Source of the DNA: Plazaster borealis
Taxonomy: Eukaryota > Echinodermata > Asteroidea > Forcipulatida > Labidiasteridae
Direction of reading: 5' to 3'
Assembly: GCA_021014325.1 (NCBI GenBank)
Contig: CM037460.1
Location: forward strand, 15,853,486-15,917,485
Length of the DNA stretch: 64,000 nucleotides
The notes below the pieces were generated by a model that did not search any database, was not told the origin of the DNA, and saw only the letters and a program-made list of their open reading frames with translations. How positions within the stretch are numbered: position 1 is the first letter of the stretch; each line of letters opens with the position of its first letter. This document shows, piece by piece, positions 1 through 9,429 of this stretch. Position numbers and translations under genes: made by a program.

Positions 1-60
1 CTCTACTTTTTAACGGTTACATGGATAATACATTTTTTTTAAAGGACGCAACATTTTATC

Positions 61-891
61 TTATCGTTAATGCAGGCATCAATTTGAAGCCTGAACGCAC
101 CCTCCTCACGTCATCGCCTTTCTTCACCTGAGCCAATAATGTATAAGGTCAGGATTTCACCACCACTTCACTCTATTAGCAAATGTGTTGTCCAGGCTTC
201 ACCCTTTTAATTATTCCCATAGTTGAAGCTTCACTTTTTCAGTTTTCGCTTCACCACTGTTTAAAACCACCACCCAAGTACATTCGCGATCGCCTATCCT
301 ATAGCCTGAATATCTGACGTCTTTCCTTGCTGATAAGGATAGGGGATCAGTCTAGGTCGCCTATAGTTGCTAACGTTCGCCAACGTTGGCGGCGCACAAC
401 TCATTCCACTCGAAATGAGATCGGTGGCAAACGTACGCAAACTTGGCAACGCACTCCACCCAGGATACACTTTGCAAGGTGGTGCGGGGCGCGCGATGTT
501 AGATTGTGTGTATTTGTGTGGGCAAACTTCAGTTCAAAAATTGCGCGCACAAATTCCAAGTTGGCTTGCGCAAATTTCAAAAATGGCCATCTTAAAAGTT
601 TGCATCACAACAGTTGTTTAAAACGCCACAACTTTGACATATTTTCGGCGCGACCGATGTAGTGGATTCGATGTCACGTCACCAAACACAAATAAGGCTC
701 GTCAACGCTTCACCCTTTTCATCAACTTTATAGGTAATGCTTCACCCAATTATTAAAAAAGAACAATACGACTTCACTATAACAACAAATATTGACCTCA
801 GGCTTCGGCATCGAAACGGCATCGATATTTTGTGACCTCTGAGGAGGGTGGGTCCACGCTTCAAATTGACGCCTGCATAAGTGTACGATAA
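61..891. mobile_element. Long palindromic MITE-like element
   Basis: The two ends are inverted repeats. The left arm (61-106) begins TTATCGTTAATGCAGGC and contains CAATTTGAAGC and CACCCTCCTC. The right arm (841-891) carries the complements GAGGAGGGTG, GCTTCAAATTG and GCCTGCAT. The interior has several GCTTCACCC-like repeats and no coherent protein; the open frames at 327-662 are by-products. No transposase, so non-autonomous. Family unknown. Confidence 0.6.
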
Positions 892-1037
892 TTTACCTTG
901 CTGGGCATACTAAATACTACCTTTTTATAATGCACAGCTATGATCAACCATGTTGCCTGATACGGTATTCACCCAATTCACGTGACGACATCACCGACGA
1001 TAAATCTCAAATTCCCCATGTCTTACTGTGTAGTGAA

Positions 1038-1076
1038 TAACCCTAACCCTAACCCTAACCTTAACCCTAACCCTAA
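1038..1076. repeat. Interstitial telomere-like repeat (CCCTAA)n
   Basis: About six and a half tandem CCCTAA units, one changed to CCTTAA, equal to TTAGGG on the minus strand. This is the animal telomere hexamer. The flanks are unique sequence, so this is a short internal array, not a chromosome end. Confidence 0.9.
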
Positions 1077-1208
1077 TGCAAGCACCATTACATGGCATAT
1101 CATGGGCAGACAGTAGTCATTATCACAATCATTTTGCCTTGGGCTGGTTGTCTTTAAAGTGCCTGATATATGACATTACACTTAGAGCCTATTTACCCCT
1201 TAAACTAT

Positions 1209-1330
1209 GCAGAACGCATCCCCGCAGAATGCACCTCTACCCTTTTCCGCCATTTTGGGAGTCAATTCCTTTGGGTACATTTTGACTCCAAAATGGCGGA
1301 CAGGATAGGCGCTTGTAAGTGTGCGTTGTG
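1209..1330. repeat. Short inverted repeat (foldback)
   Basis: The arm CGCCATTTTGGGAGTCAA (from about 1248) is answered by TTGACTCCAAAATGGCG (from about 1282). The same core recurs at 20165-20320 and 26010-26130, so this is a dispersed foldback family. Confidence 0.55.
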
Positions 1331-1461
1331 GAATGGATCAAGAGATTTTTGTATTCCTGAATCATCAGAAGCCATTGGATTCTGATGGATTCGGGAAAAG
1401 ATTCCTCAAAGAAAAAATATATTGCTTGATTAGCTTACGTTGACCTGGTATTATATCACGG

Positions 1462-1581
1462 CTAGTAAGTTGGATTGTACGCCGTGTTTTCACTACTGGC
1501 CCTAGACTTGTTCTCACGCCATCTCTTGAAGTTCAGATAAACGCTAGCTCCGAAAGACAACATAGCAATGAAGCCAAACAC
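1462..1581 (-). CDS. MARVEL gene, last coding exon
   Basis: Encodes residues 128-166 plus TAG: helix 4 (VFGFIAMLSFGASVYLNF) and the basic tail. Acceptor TTTTCTACAG. No clear AATAAA was found just downstream. Confidence 0.82.
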   Translation of the reverse strand: MFGFIAMLSFGASVYLNFKRWRENKSRASSENTAYNPTY

Positions 1582-4500
1582 CTGTAGAAAACAAAAGGGA
1601 AACAAAAGGTTAGAAAGACAGAAACTCAAGATGCACACATCCTTCTTCACGAGTTTGCCCACTTATGTGTTATACAGAGGTAACGAAAACAAAACCTGAA
1701 AATTATTTTTCCTTAGACAAAAGCAGAAAGCCACTGAATAAATGTCGCAAGTGGTAACCATTGTGACAAATTTATGCAGAGCAATCATTGCAGAGATGCC
1801 AACATTGAATTCCCAAAAAGAGTAGCATCGCCGAGCACTTAAATTCAAGTCAGGCATACAACTCACCAAGCCTTAAAAAGAGGAAAATTACGAAATTTAC
1901 AATATAAACCAATATTTTCTGCGAAAATCGCTTATTGCAAAGCGGACTTGCTTTAGAGGCCAAACAATTATAACTTTATTCAGGCTTGATTTATAATTAA
2001 TAAAATAAAATTAAAAAAATAAACAAACCTTTATTTTTATTTTTATTTTTTATGAAAAAACGGAAGTTGAGGTTTATTTTTTTTAAAACCGGAAATCCGG
2101 GTAAATCCGGAAAAGTGGCATCTCTGGTTATAGACTATTTACGCATAGTACTCGGTAAACATCACAGACAAACTTTGCATATTAATCTAGGGCCCGTACT
2201 GCAAAGTTTGCCTGCACTATAATAACAATAATTTTGGAGGCTAATCATCTTTACTCACAGCTGACTTGCAAAGGTCGCGGCTACAATGTGTTCAAGCCGC
2301 AGGCATGCAATGTAAAGGCGCCTTTGGCAGCCAGCCACATCGACCCATGACCAAGGAGCACAGCCAGAGATCAAAAGAGGAAAACTAGAGAGCCCGGAAA
2401 AAAAAACCCTTGTGGCATAGGAGAGAACCAACGCACAACTCTACACACATGGCCTTAGCTGGGAACCGAACTAGTGTCACATTTGGGAAAGGCAAGTGCT
2501 TTATGCACTAGCCACCCATTCCACCTATGTCATCCAAATAAGAAAACTAGAGTTGAGATCTTTAGGGTTTTTTTCAAAATGGTAGAAGATAGATTTCAAG
2601 CCGCAATTAAACTGACCGAATTCAACCTGTATGAACTACTTCAATCATGGCATACATATAGGGTCACATCTCTCTGATAATCTGCGGAATATATTTTTTA
2701 TGTTGCACAAATTGGGTGTTTAGGGGAGGTTGTTTTTCTGTTGTTCCATTGGGGGGGCGGCATTATTAATCATGCAGTTCACGATAGTTTACAGGGGCAA
2801 GATTTGGTTTATATATGATGTTGGGAATGCAATACTAAGTGATAAACAATATGAAAGTAAAATCAGTTCAACAAAATAACGAAGAAAACCCGAGAATAAG
2901 ACTTGACCTCCGTTTCCAGGTAATTGTAAAAAAATAAGATTGCTGCCCAACTGACTGGCTTGTTGTCATTAAACCTATGTGATAGACATACACATTTGGG
3001 CAGAAATGACAAATGGGGTTTCTAACAATAAGCATCCTCGTCTCAACCCAAGTTTTATTTTGTTTCAATGTTAATCTGAACAAATTATCTGTATTAAACA
3101 AACATTGTAAAATTGCTAGTGGTATTTATATTTTCAAGAATTTTGTAGAAATCTATAATTTTAAAGGAAGATTTTATTTCATAGAAAAATATAGTCTTTG
3201 TTCGAGACTTTGTAAAGGAGTTGTGGTGATCAAAGTATTTGAAGATGTAATACTCACACAGGCAGCAATCAATACTGGATTGATGGTGAAAATGCAGGAC
3301 AGACTAACGATGAAATAGGCAATCGTCCCGATTAAGCTCACAGCAAAGTCCTGGAAATACATTTGTGAAAAAAAATTTAAAAATTTAAAAAAACAGCTCA
3401 GATGAATGATTCATTTCATAAAAAGTTATTAACAAAAATAACCCAGTTAAGGTACTTCCCGAGTCTTTCCCGAGGATTGAGGCACGTTTGACATTTACCT
3501 AAGCCTACAAAGAGGATCTTACACAACTCATACATGTATATCCATTGATTTTGGAGGATTGAGGCAGTAGGGATCCTACATAAACTCATATTGGTTGATT
3601 TTGGAGGATTGAGTCAGTAGGGATCCTACATAAACTCATATTGGTTGATTTTGGAGGATTGAGGCAGTAGGGATCCTACATAAACTCATATTGGTTGATT
3701 TTGGAGGATTGAGGCAGTAGGGATCCTACATAAACTCATACTGGTTGATTTTGGAGGATTGAGTCAGTAGGGATCCTACATAAACCCATATTGGTTGATT
3801 TTGGAGGATTGAGGCAGTAGGGATCCTACATTAACTCATATTGGTTGATTTTGGAGGATTGAGGCAGTAGGGATCCCACATAAACTCATATTGGTTGATT
3901 TTGGAGGATTGAGGCAGTAGGGATCCTACATAAACTCATACTGGTTGATTTTGGAGGATTGATGCAGTAGGCACCCTTCATAAACCCATTTGGGAGGTTG
4001 GGCTGGTCCGAGAAAGACACCGGATAAATGGAAATCTCTCTAAAAGTTTACCTAACACAAAATTGACAAAATAGGGAGACTGCCATCATAGGGCTGGATA
4101 GCTCAGTTGGTAGAGCGCCGGCACATTAATCTGAAAGGTCGTTGGTTCGAATCCCGCTCGTCAATTTTTCTATGTTCAACCCCAATACAAAATTGTTAAC
4201 TCACAAATAAATAAACATTGATCCTTGTGATCTGCTTGTCTCTTCCAGTGGCAAAGACGAAGAAGAGCATGATGCACAGTAACAATCCGCTGAATACGAC
4301 GATTCCAAAAAAGATGCTGGAGATACTCACTCCTGAGAAGATGACGAGTAAAAAGGCGATGAGTGACCATCCCTGGGGAAACAAATAAAGACCAGTATAA
4401 TACTCAATATATTGCATTTCTATCACTTTTTCTACAAGTTTTAATGTTTAAAGGGTGTGTACAGCATTGGTAAGAGTAAAAATATAAATGTTCACAGATT

Positions 4501-6590
4501 TACACGTAACTTACATGGTATAAAGATGGTCATGGTGGGAAACTTCCCTTGAAATAGTTTTGTTTGGATTGCAATAGTTTTTGAGAAATGAGTGAAACAA
4601 ATTAGTTTTGATCTCGCGAGACAAAAACTCTTGAAAACAGTGAAAACATTTAAGGATTTTATCCACTTTTTACTCGCAACTCCAATGACCAATTGAGCAT
4701 AAACTTTCACAGGTTTGTTATTTTATGTATATGTTGGGTCACATTTAAGGCACTGTACACGTTTGGTAATTACTCAAAATATATATTACCATAAAAACTT
4801 ACTTGGTAACAAGCAACAGAGAGCTGTTGATAGAATAAAACATTGTGAGAAACGACTCCCTCTAAAGTAACGTAGTTTTTGAGAGAGAGGTAATTTCTCA
4901 CTAAAATAATAAAAGACTTCTTGCGAGAAGTTTTTATTCCATCTGAAAGCACACAAATTTATACAACAAGGGTGTTTTTTCTTTCATCATTTTCTTGCAA
5001 CTTTGATGACCAATTGAGCCCAAATTTTCACAGGCTTGTTATTTTATGCATATGTTGGGATACACCAAGTGAGAACACTGGTCTTTGACAATTTTACCAA
5101 ACGTGTTCAGTGCCTTTAAAGGCCCTGTACACTATTGGTAAGATCAAAAAACACAAATGTTCACAGATTCACACACAACTTACATGATTTAAAGTTAGTA
5201 ATGGTAGAAAGGGTTCCTTAAAAAATTTCTGCCTAAAATGCTATCGTTTCTGAGAAATGAGTAAAACAATAGTTTTTATTATGCATGATAAAAACTTGAT
5301 GTTTGAAAAAACAGAAAACACAAGGTCTCTTTTCACTATTTTCTCGTGACCTCGATGACCAATTGAGCTCAAACTTTCACAGGTTTGTTTGTTCATGCAT
5401 ATTGAATCACACAAAATTTGGACACTGATTTTGAGCTGTTACCAAAAGTGTACAATACCTTTAAAAGGGATTTTTGAACCCACTGTTTGTTTCAATCCTA
5501 TATAGTTGTAGATATATACCAGAACACTAACCTGTGAAAATTTCATTTCAAAAGGGGGTAGCGTTTTTGAGATGTTGCCGTAAAATCGGGAGCGGTTACA
5601 TCCACGCAGGAAGAATAATCTGCAATTGGAATACACAATCTGAGAACATTACTGCAGTAACGCTTCTCAGATTCAAATTTTGGGGGATAAAAAGAGATAT
5701 CTTTTTCGATAACCTCAGTACTTCGAAGTGAAAAGTTTCTCAAAATGCATTATACTATCCTAAGCTGCTGTACTTCTTATAATAATAATAATTTGGGAGG
5801 CTAATCTTCCTTACTGGCAGCTAAGAGCTGAACTGCGAAGGACGTGGCTACAACGTGTTCGACCACGGAGCACAGCCAGAGATCGAAAGTGTTTGATTTT
5901 TTCCAAGGGAGGAAAACCGGATGGTCTGGAAAACCCTTGTGGCACAGCAGAGAACCAACGCACAACTCAACTCACATATGGCCCTGGCCGGGTATCGAAC
6001 CTGGGTCACCTTGGTGTGAGGCGAGCGCTTTACGCACAAGCCAACCATGCCACCCTACCAAGTAAGTTTTTATTGCCATTAATTTTCAGAGTCATTACCA
6101 AACGTATACAGACCCTTTAACTTGTTGTTCACTCCACAATGCAACAGAATCCTCTGATTGCATTTTGCTGCATTTAGCATGTTTTTTATTTCAACTGTGT
6201 TGCATTTTGAAGCATTTAGCAGGGTGCCCAGAAAATCAACTGATGGTTCGGGTTAGGGAACAAACATAATTATTATTATAATTGAGTAAATCTGGTAATG
6301 AAACCAATGATGCCACATAAAAGTGAACGTAAGGCGTCCATTTACCAAAGGGGGTGTCAAAAAAGGCAGTCACAAAAAAATCAAAAGATGAGGATTGAGG
6401 GGTAGTGGGTCTAAATTAATGAGGACAAGTTTAATAGTTGCTTCTTTTTTTAAACATGGCATGAACTTACAATTTTCTTGGCCATCACTAAGCCATTAAT
6501 AGATTTGACGTAGCTCATTCCCGTTAAGGATTTACTGCTTTCAGTTCCACCGCTACCCCCTCCAACTTCCTGCGCATTCATGTCGGCCAT
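1462..6590 (-). CDS. MARVEL-domain four-pass membrane protein, CMTM/plasmolipin-like (4 exons)
   Basis: Coding exons (minus strand): 6471-6590, 4205-4372, 3258-3350 and 1462-1581, all phase 0. Together they encode 166 residues ending in TAG. All introns are GT-AG; the donors are GTAAGT, GTGAGT and GTGAGT. The N-terminus (about 35 residues, glycine/serine rich) is followed by four hydrophobic segments: about 41-58, 60-82, 97-118 and 128-146. A short basic cytoplasmic tail (FKRWRENKSR) ends in NTAYNPTY. Length, four-helix layout and the VFGFIAM start of helix 4 fit the MARVEL superfamily (CMTM, plasmolipin, MAL), which acts in membrane apposition and vesicle traffic. The start ATG follows GTTTCTTCACC, a few bases after an acceptor at 6620, so a non-coding 5' exon is expected. 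The exact subfamily is not settled. Confidence 0.82.
2228..2515 (-). mobile_element. tRNA-derived SINE, family 2 (degenerate)
   Basis: Shares a long stretch with 5782-6061: AATTTTGGAGGCTAATC, then GCACAGCCAGAGATC, then GAGAACCAACGCACAAC. On the minus strand it opens with a tRNA-like head (compare GGTTCGATACCCGGCC in the better copy). The head is damaged here. Confidence 0.6.
3258..3350 (-). CDS. MARVEL gene, coding exon 3
   Basis: Encodes residues 97-127 (DFAVSLIGTIAYFIVSL..., helix 3). Acceptor TATTTCCAG, donor TGT|GTGAGT. In phase with both neighbours. Confidence 0.82.
3545..3994. repeat. 50-bp minisatellite, 9 copies
   Basis: The unit starts TTGATTTTGGAGGATTGAGG, continues CAGTAGGGATCCTACATAAA and ends CTCATATTGG. 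It repeats exactly every 50 bases from 3545, with one or two substitutions per copy and a degenerate last copy. It lies in the intron between MARVEL exons 2 and 3. The high identity between copies suggests recent expansion. Confidence 0.95.
4090..4165 (+). repeat. tRNA-like sequence (SINE relic)
   Basis: Contains an A box (TAGCTCAGTTGGTAGAGCG) and a B box (GGTTCGAATCCC) at tRNA spacing. The anticodon stem does not pair and the acceptor ends do not match, so it is not a functional tRNA gene. The flanks (ATTGACAAAAT...GGGAGAC upstream) recur at 29165-29280, so it belongs to a dispersed SINE-like family. Confidence 0.65.
4205..4372 (-). CDS. MARVEL gene, coding exon 2
   Basis: Encodes residues 41-96, covering transmembrane helices 1 and 2. 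Acceptor TTTCCCCAG, donor TTT|GTGAGT. An internal GTGAGTAT (about 4330) is another possible donor, but using it would delete helix 2. Confidence 0.82.
4447..4744. mobile_element. TTAA-type MITE, truncated copy
   Basis: Begins TTTAAAGGGTGTGTACAGC and shares the family's internal motifs (GGTAAGAGTAAAAATAT, CAATGACCAATTGAGC, TTTCACAGGTTTGTTATTTT). Its right end is replaced by the next copy, which starts at 4745. Confidence 0.65.
4745..5119. mobile_element. TTAA-type MITE, full copy (~375 bp)
   Basis: Starts TTAAGGCACTGTACACG and ends CGTGTTCAGTGCCTTTAA, so it has inverted ends and TTAA at both borders, as in piggyBac-like non-autonomous elements. No coding capacity. Close relatives lie at 13310, 16548, 25043, 33223 and 63353. 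Confidence 0.8.
5116..5464. mobile_element. TTAA-type MITE, diverged copy
   Basis: Starts TTAAAGGCCCTGTACACTA and ends GTGTACAATACCTTTAA. It shares its left TTAA with the right TTAA of the preceding copy, so the two abut without spacer. Confidence 0.7.
5782..6061 (-). mobile_element. tRNA-derived SINE, family 2
   Basis: Read on the minus strand it begins GGGTGGCATGGTTGGCTTGT, has a B box (GGTTCGATACCC) and continues into a body shared with 2228-2515, ending in an ATT-rich tail. It lies in intron 1 of the MARVEL gene. Confidence 0.7.
6062..6470. other. Intron sequence without recognised features
   Basis: AT-rich intron DNA between the SINE and MARVEL exon 1. Its first part (TTACCAAACGTATACAGACCCTTTAA) looks like the end of a diverged TTAA MITE, apparently interrupted by the SINE. 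Nothing else seen. Confidence 0.5.
6471..6590 (-). CDS. MARVEL gene, coding exon 1
   Basis: Encodes residues 1-40 (starts MADMNAQEVG, ends VMAKKI) up to the donor ATT|GTAAGT. The exon itself begins at 6619 after the acceptor TTCTTTCACAG, giving a 29-base 5' UTR piece. Confidence 0.8.
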
Positions 6591-6798
6591 GGTGAAGAAA
6601 CAAAACGACTTCAGATGACCTGTGAAAGAATAGTGATGAAAGTGAAATACAAAGTCAGTTTGTTTGTTTTTAGTCAGTATTTGTGTTCATGACCATCTTC
6701 TGAGTTCCAAGCAAACTGGAATTTTTTAGGACATCATGCAACGGTTGACACATTCATGATTTCTCTGATCTGAATGTTGAGAGCGCATTTTATGAGTT

Positions 6799-6882
6799 TG
6801 CACAATCTGTACACTGCACATAATTTTGTCAACACGTAGATTGCGCAAGAGCAAAATTGTGCGCAATGTGCAGATTGTGCAA
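6799..6882. repeat. Short imperfect palindrome
   Basis: The left arm GCACAATCTGTACACTGCAC is matched by GTGCAGATTGTGC at the right end, with AAAATTGTGCGCA between. Probably a relic foldback element. Confidence 0.45.
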
Positions 6883-7267
6883 ATCCGTGTAGAAGTGCTT
6901 AACCTCCTAGAAAATTGCCTACAGTCTCACGACCACATGTTTGCCTGGGGCGCTAGTACGACCGTCAACGTCAAACTTTCAAAAAGAGGAGTACAGCGCC
7001 CCAGCGAATCGGTTGGTAATTTTAGTGGAGTGGTACATGGCTGTTTACATTTCCAAATACCAAGCAGACATCTGACACCGACAAGTGGCAGTGCAAAGTG
7101 ACACTCACACTGTCACTGACACAATGACGTATGACAAGACCTTTTTATTTACTAAACAGTACCATTCTAATCAAATCAAACAGTACTAAAGTAATAAAGC
7201 AATATAAGTCCGAAGTCCTGCTGACTTGATCAGTCTTACAATTACAAACAAAATAAACGCAACTTAC

Positions 7268-7320
7268 TTGAATTTTCAGCAAAAACTGGGGGAAAAATCC
7301 GGTCACAAAATTTATACACC
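7268..7320 (-). promoter_or_regulatory. Possible promoter and 5' UTR exon of the MARVEL gene
   Basis: On the minus strand a TATAAA (7316-7311) is followed about 45 bases later by a donor-like CAA|GTAAGT (exon end 7268). An upstream non-coding exon is needed because coding exon 1 starts with an acceptor at 6620. The inferred exon would be very short, so this is only a candidate. Confidence 0.3.
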
Positions 7321-7379
7321 GCCCACAAACCTTCTGCACGTCTAAGACCAAGACGACTTTGAACGGAAATTGTTTTGCC

Positions 7380-8064
7380 TATATACTTGGAACCAGACTC
7401 TTGTCAAGCGTTTCTGCACTACCCCAACCGCGGGAGGGCGTTGTTCTGAGATGAAGGGGGGGGGCGGGGCGGGGGAATCGTTTCTTACATATGCTTTTAC
7501 CTCCTTGCCAGCGTAAAAACTAGCACACTCTTTCTAAGAAGAATCTAAATGTACTTATAGACAAGATACAGGACTCTAACTATGAAATACAAAATCTCAA
7601 ATACAAAATATAGTTCAGTTTAGTTAATAATAAAGTGCGGCCGCATTACGACCAGTTCAGTACCGGAGATTTATATTGTTATTTGAAAAACTGTCAAAGT
7701 CGAAGAAATTGCATTTGTAGACCATACAAATCACTTCTGCTTATTTTAATTTAAATGTGGCATTACGTGAATCACCCATTAACCGGTTTGGGAATGAGCA
7801 GTTTTCAACACGATCTTTCTTATAGTGATCAAAAGTTCATGAGGCGTAAACAAATGTCAATAATTATTTCTGCAAATGTAGCTGAAATCATGGGTGAATC
7901 TATGACCCCAAATGTGCCATCATAAACTAGTTTGGAATAAATATATTATTTCCCCAGAGGAAATTATACCTCCGATTAAATAAATGAAACAATTATCTTA
8001 ATAAATACGTATAGCGATGAATTGGGTCTGTTTATTGTGTTTTACTGTCATTGTTATTTTGGAG
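7380..8064. other. Spacer, nothing recognised
   Basis: Contains a G-rich run at about 7455-7475 and AT-rich unique sequence. No gene, RNA or clear repeat seen on either strand. Confidence 0.5.
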
Positions 8065-8480
8065 AAGCAGGTGGCGCCGCGGTAGCTAGATGAAATACGT
8101 ATTGGACTGTGAGCCACGAGACCCGGGTTCAATTCCCACATCTGTCTTTTTCTATTTTGCTTGGACGCAGTGAATTATTTACGTAGTATGAAAATCACCT
8201 CCAAACACCAACGGGCGCTTCGGTGCACTAGATTGTTCAATTGCGTGTAGTCCAGAGCTGGGAGAACCGGTTCGAATCCTACCCGTACCAAAAGGGACAT
8301 GACTTTTACTGCTGGCCGCTGTAATGGATTGGGGTTCCGTCATGTCTCTCCCCAAAATAGGTAGGGTGAATATTCCGGGTCGGAAAGCCAAAGGAGGGAC
8401 CGGGACTAGCCAATCCCAGAAAGGAACTATATGGATGATCACCATGCTGGTTCGACCAGACTTTGAGTCCCCTGAACGCC
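8065..8480 (+). repeat. Two tRNA-like SINE relics
   Basis: The first (about 8070-8150) has a B box GGGTTCAATTCCC. The second (about 8215-8290) has GGTTCGAATCCTACCC. A C/G-richer body follows to about 8480. No tRNA cloverleaf can be drawn for either. Open frames here are incidental. Confidence 0.45.
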
Positions 8481-9050
8481 TGGTCGTCACTCCGAGTAAC
8501 TTTCTGCACAAATTTACTTTAATTTTAATTAATTTTAACAACCTATAGCCTATACCAAAGTATTTCGACCGTGTTTTGGATACAATCAAAAGGTGGGGGA
8601 GCCTTGCAAAATGTGTAAAAATTGCAATTGTGAATTATACAAAAAATATATATAAAACAACATTCGAAATTGAGAAAACTGCAAGGCTTAGGCCTACTCC
8701 TTGTGAATTATACAAAAAATTGATAAAATGCGATAATCAAGTGTCAATATTTCCACCAGTTGAAGTAAAGTCTTGGGCCAGCTTAAATGAAAAAGCATCA
8801 TATTACCCAATGCATCATTTTACAGCATAAAACTTTAAATCTGACCTAAATCCGATAAAAATGCTAGACGTACCCCCCCCCCATGATTTGTTTTCCATTT
8901 TGTACCTTACAACAGTCAATACATCCGCAAATTTATTTGCAATCCTGGCTCAAGTAAAAAGGCATCAGAAGTGCCTTTACTGCACCATTTTAGAGCAGAA
9001 AAATGCAACTTAGATTTTCCCATTAGCCAAAATCTCTGAATTCTACTCAC

Positions 9051-9157
9051 CGGTTTCACTGTGACTCTTATCAGCTGCCATTCACCCTGAAATCCACTTC
9101 CCAAGAAGTAGTGATCCTGACCCACAAGCCTGCTGCTGGTGTTAAATAACCGAAATG
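9051..9157 (-). CDS. Candidate coding exon of unknown gene
   Basis: 107 bases bounded on the minus strand by a strong acceptor (TCTTTCTCTGCTCTTCAG) and a consensus donor (CCG|GTGAGT). The frame is open throughout: two bases completing a codon, then 35 codons including GQDHYFLGSGFQGEWQLIRV. Spliced onto the MARVEL exon at 6619 it would hit TGA at once, so it is not extra MARVEL coding sequence. I do not recognise the family and found no partner exons. It may be part of a separate gene, a 5' UTR exon or chance. Confidence 0.3.
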
Positions 9158-9429
9158 CTGAAGAGCAGAGAAAGAGTCATTGTTTCTTATTCGAATTCTC
9201 AAGATATATTATTTTGGTCGATTTTTATGATTCAAAGTTGCTTTCATGATAAGATTTAACACTATTTCCCAATACCTCACATTATGATTAAGAACCTGTG
9301 AAATTTTGTCGATATTGTGTCAGTAAACTCACAGGCAGTGACACCCTAAACCTTATGTTTACCCTCACAAACTTTTGAAAACTGCTGCTTCCCAAACCGG
9401 GGTGAGTACCCCGGGGTCTGCTTTTGATG

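Noticed and set aside
327..662. 111-codon plus-strand frame at the window start
   Set aside because: It lies inside a palindromic MITE, and the protein has no domain or sensible composition.
3545..3994. CRISPR array
   Set aside because: The repeats are contiguous 50-bp units with no unique spacers, in an animal intron.
4090..4165. Functional tRNA gene
   Set aside because: A and B boxes are present, but anticodon and acceptor stems do not pair. The flanks are shared with another copy, so it is a SINE relic.
8179..8589. 136-codon minus-strand frame
   Set aside because: It lies over tRNA-like SINE relics and has no recognisable domain.
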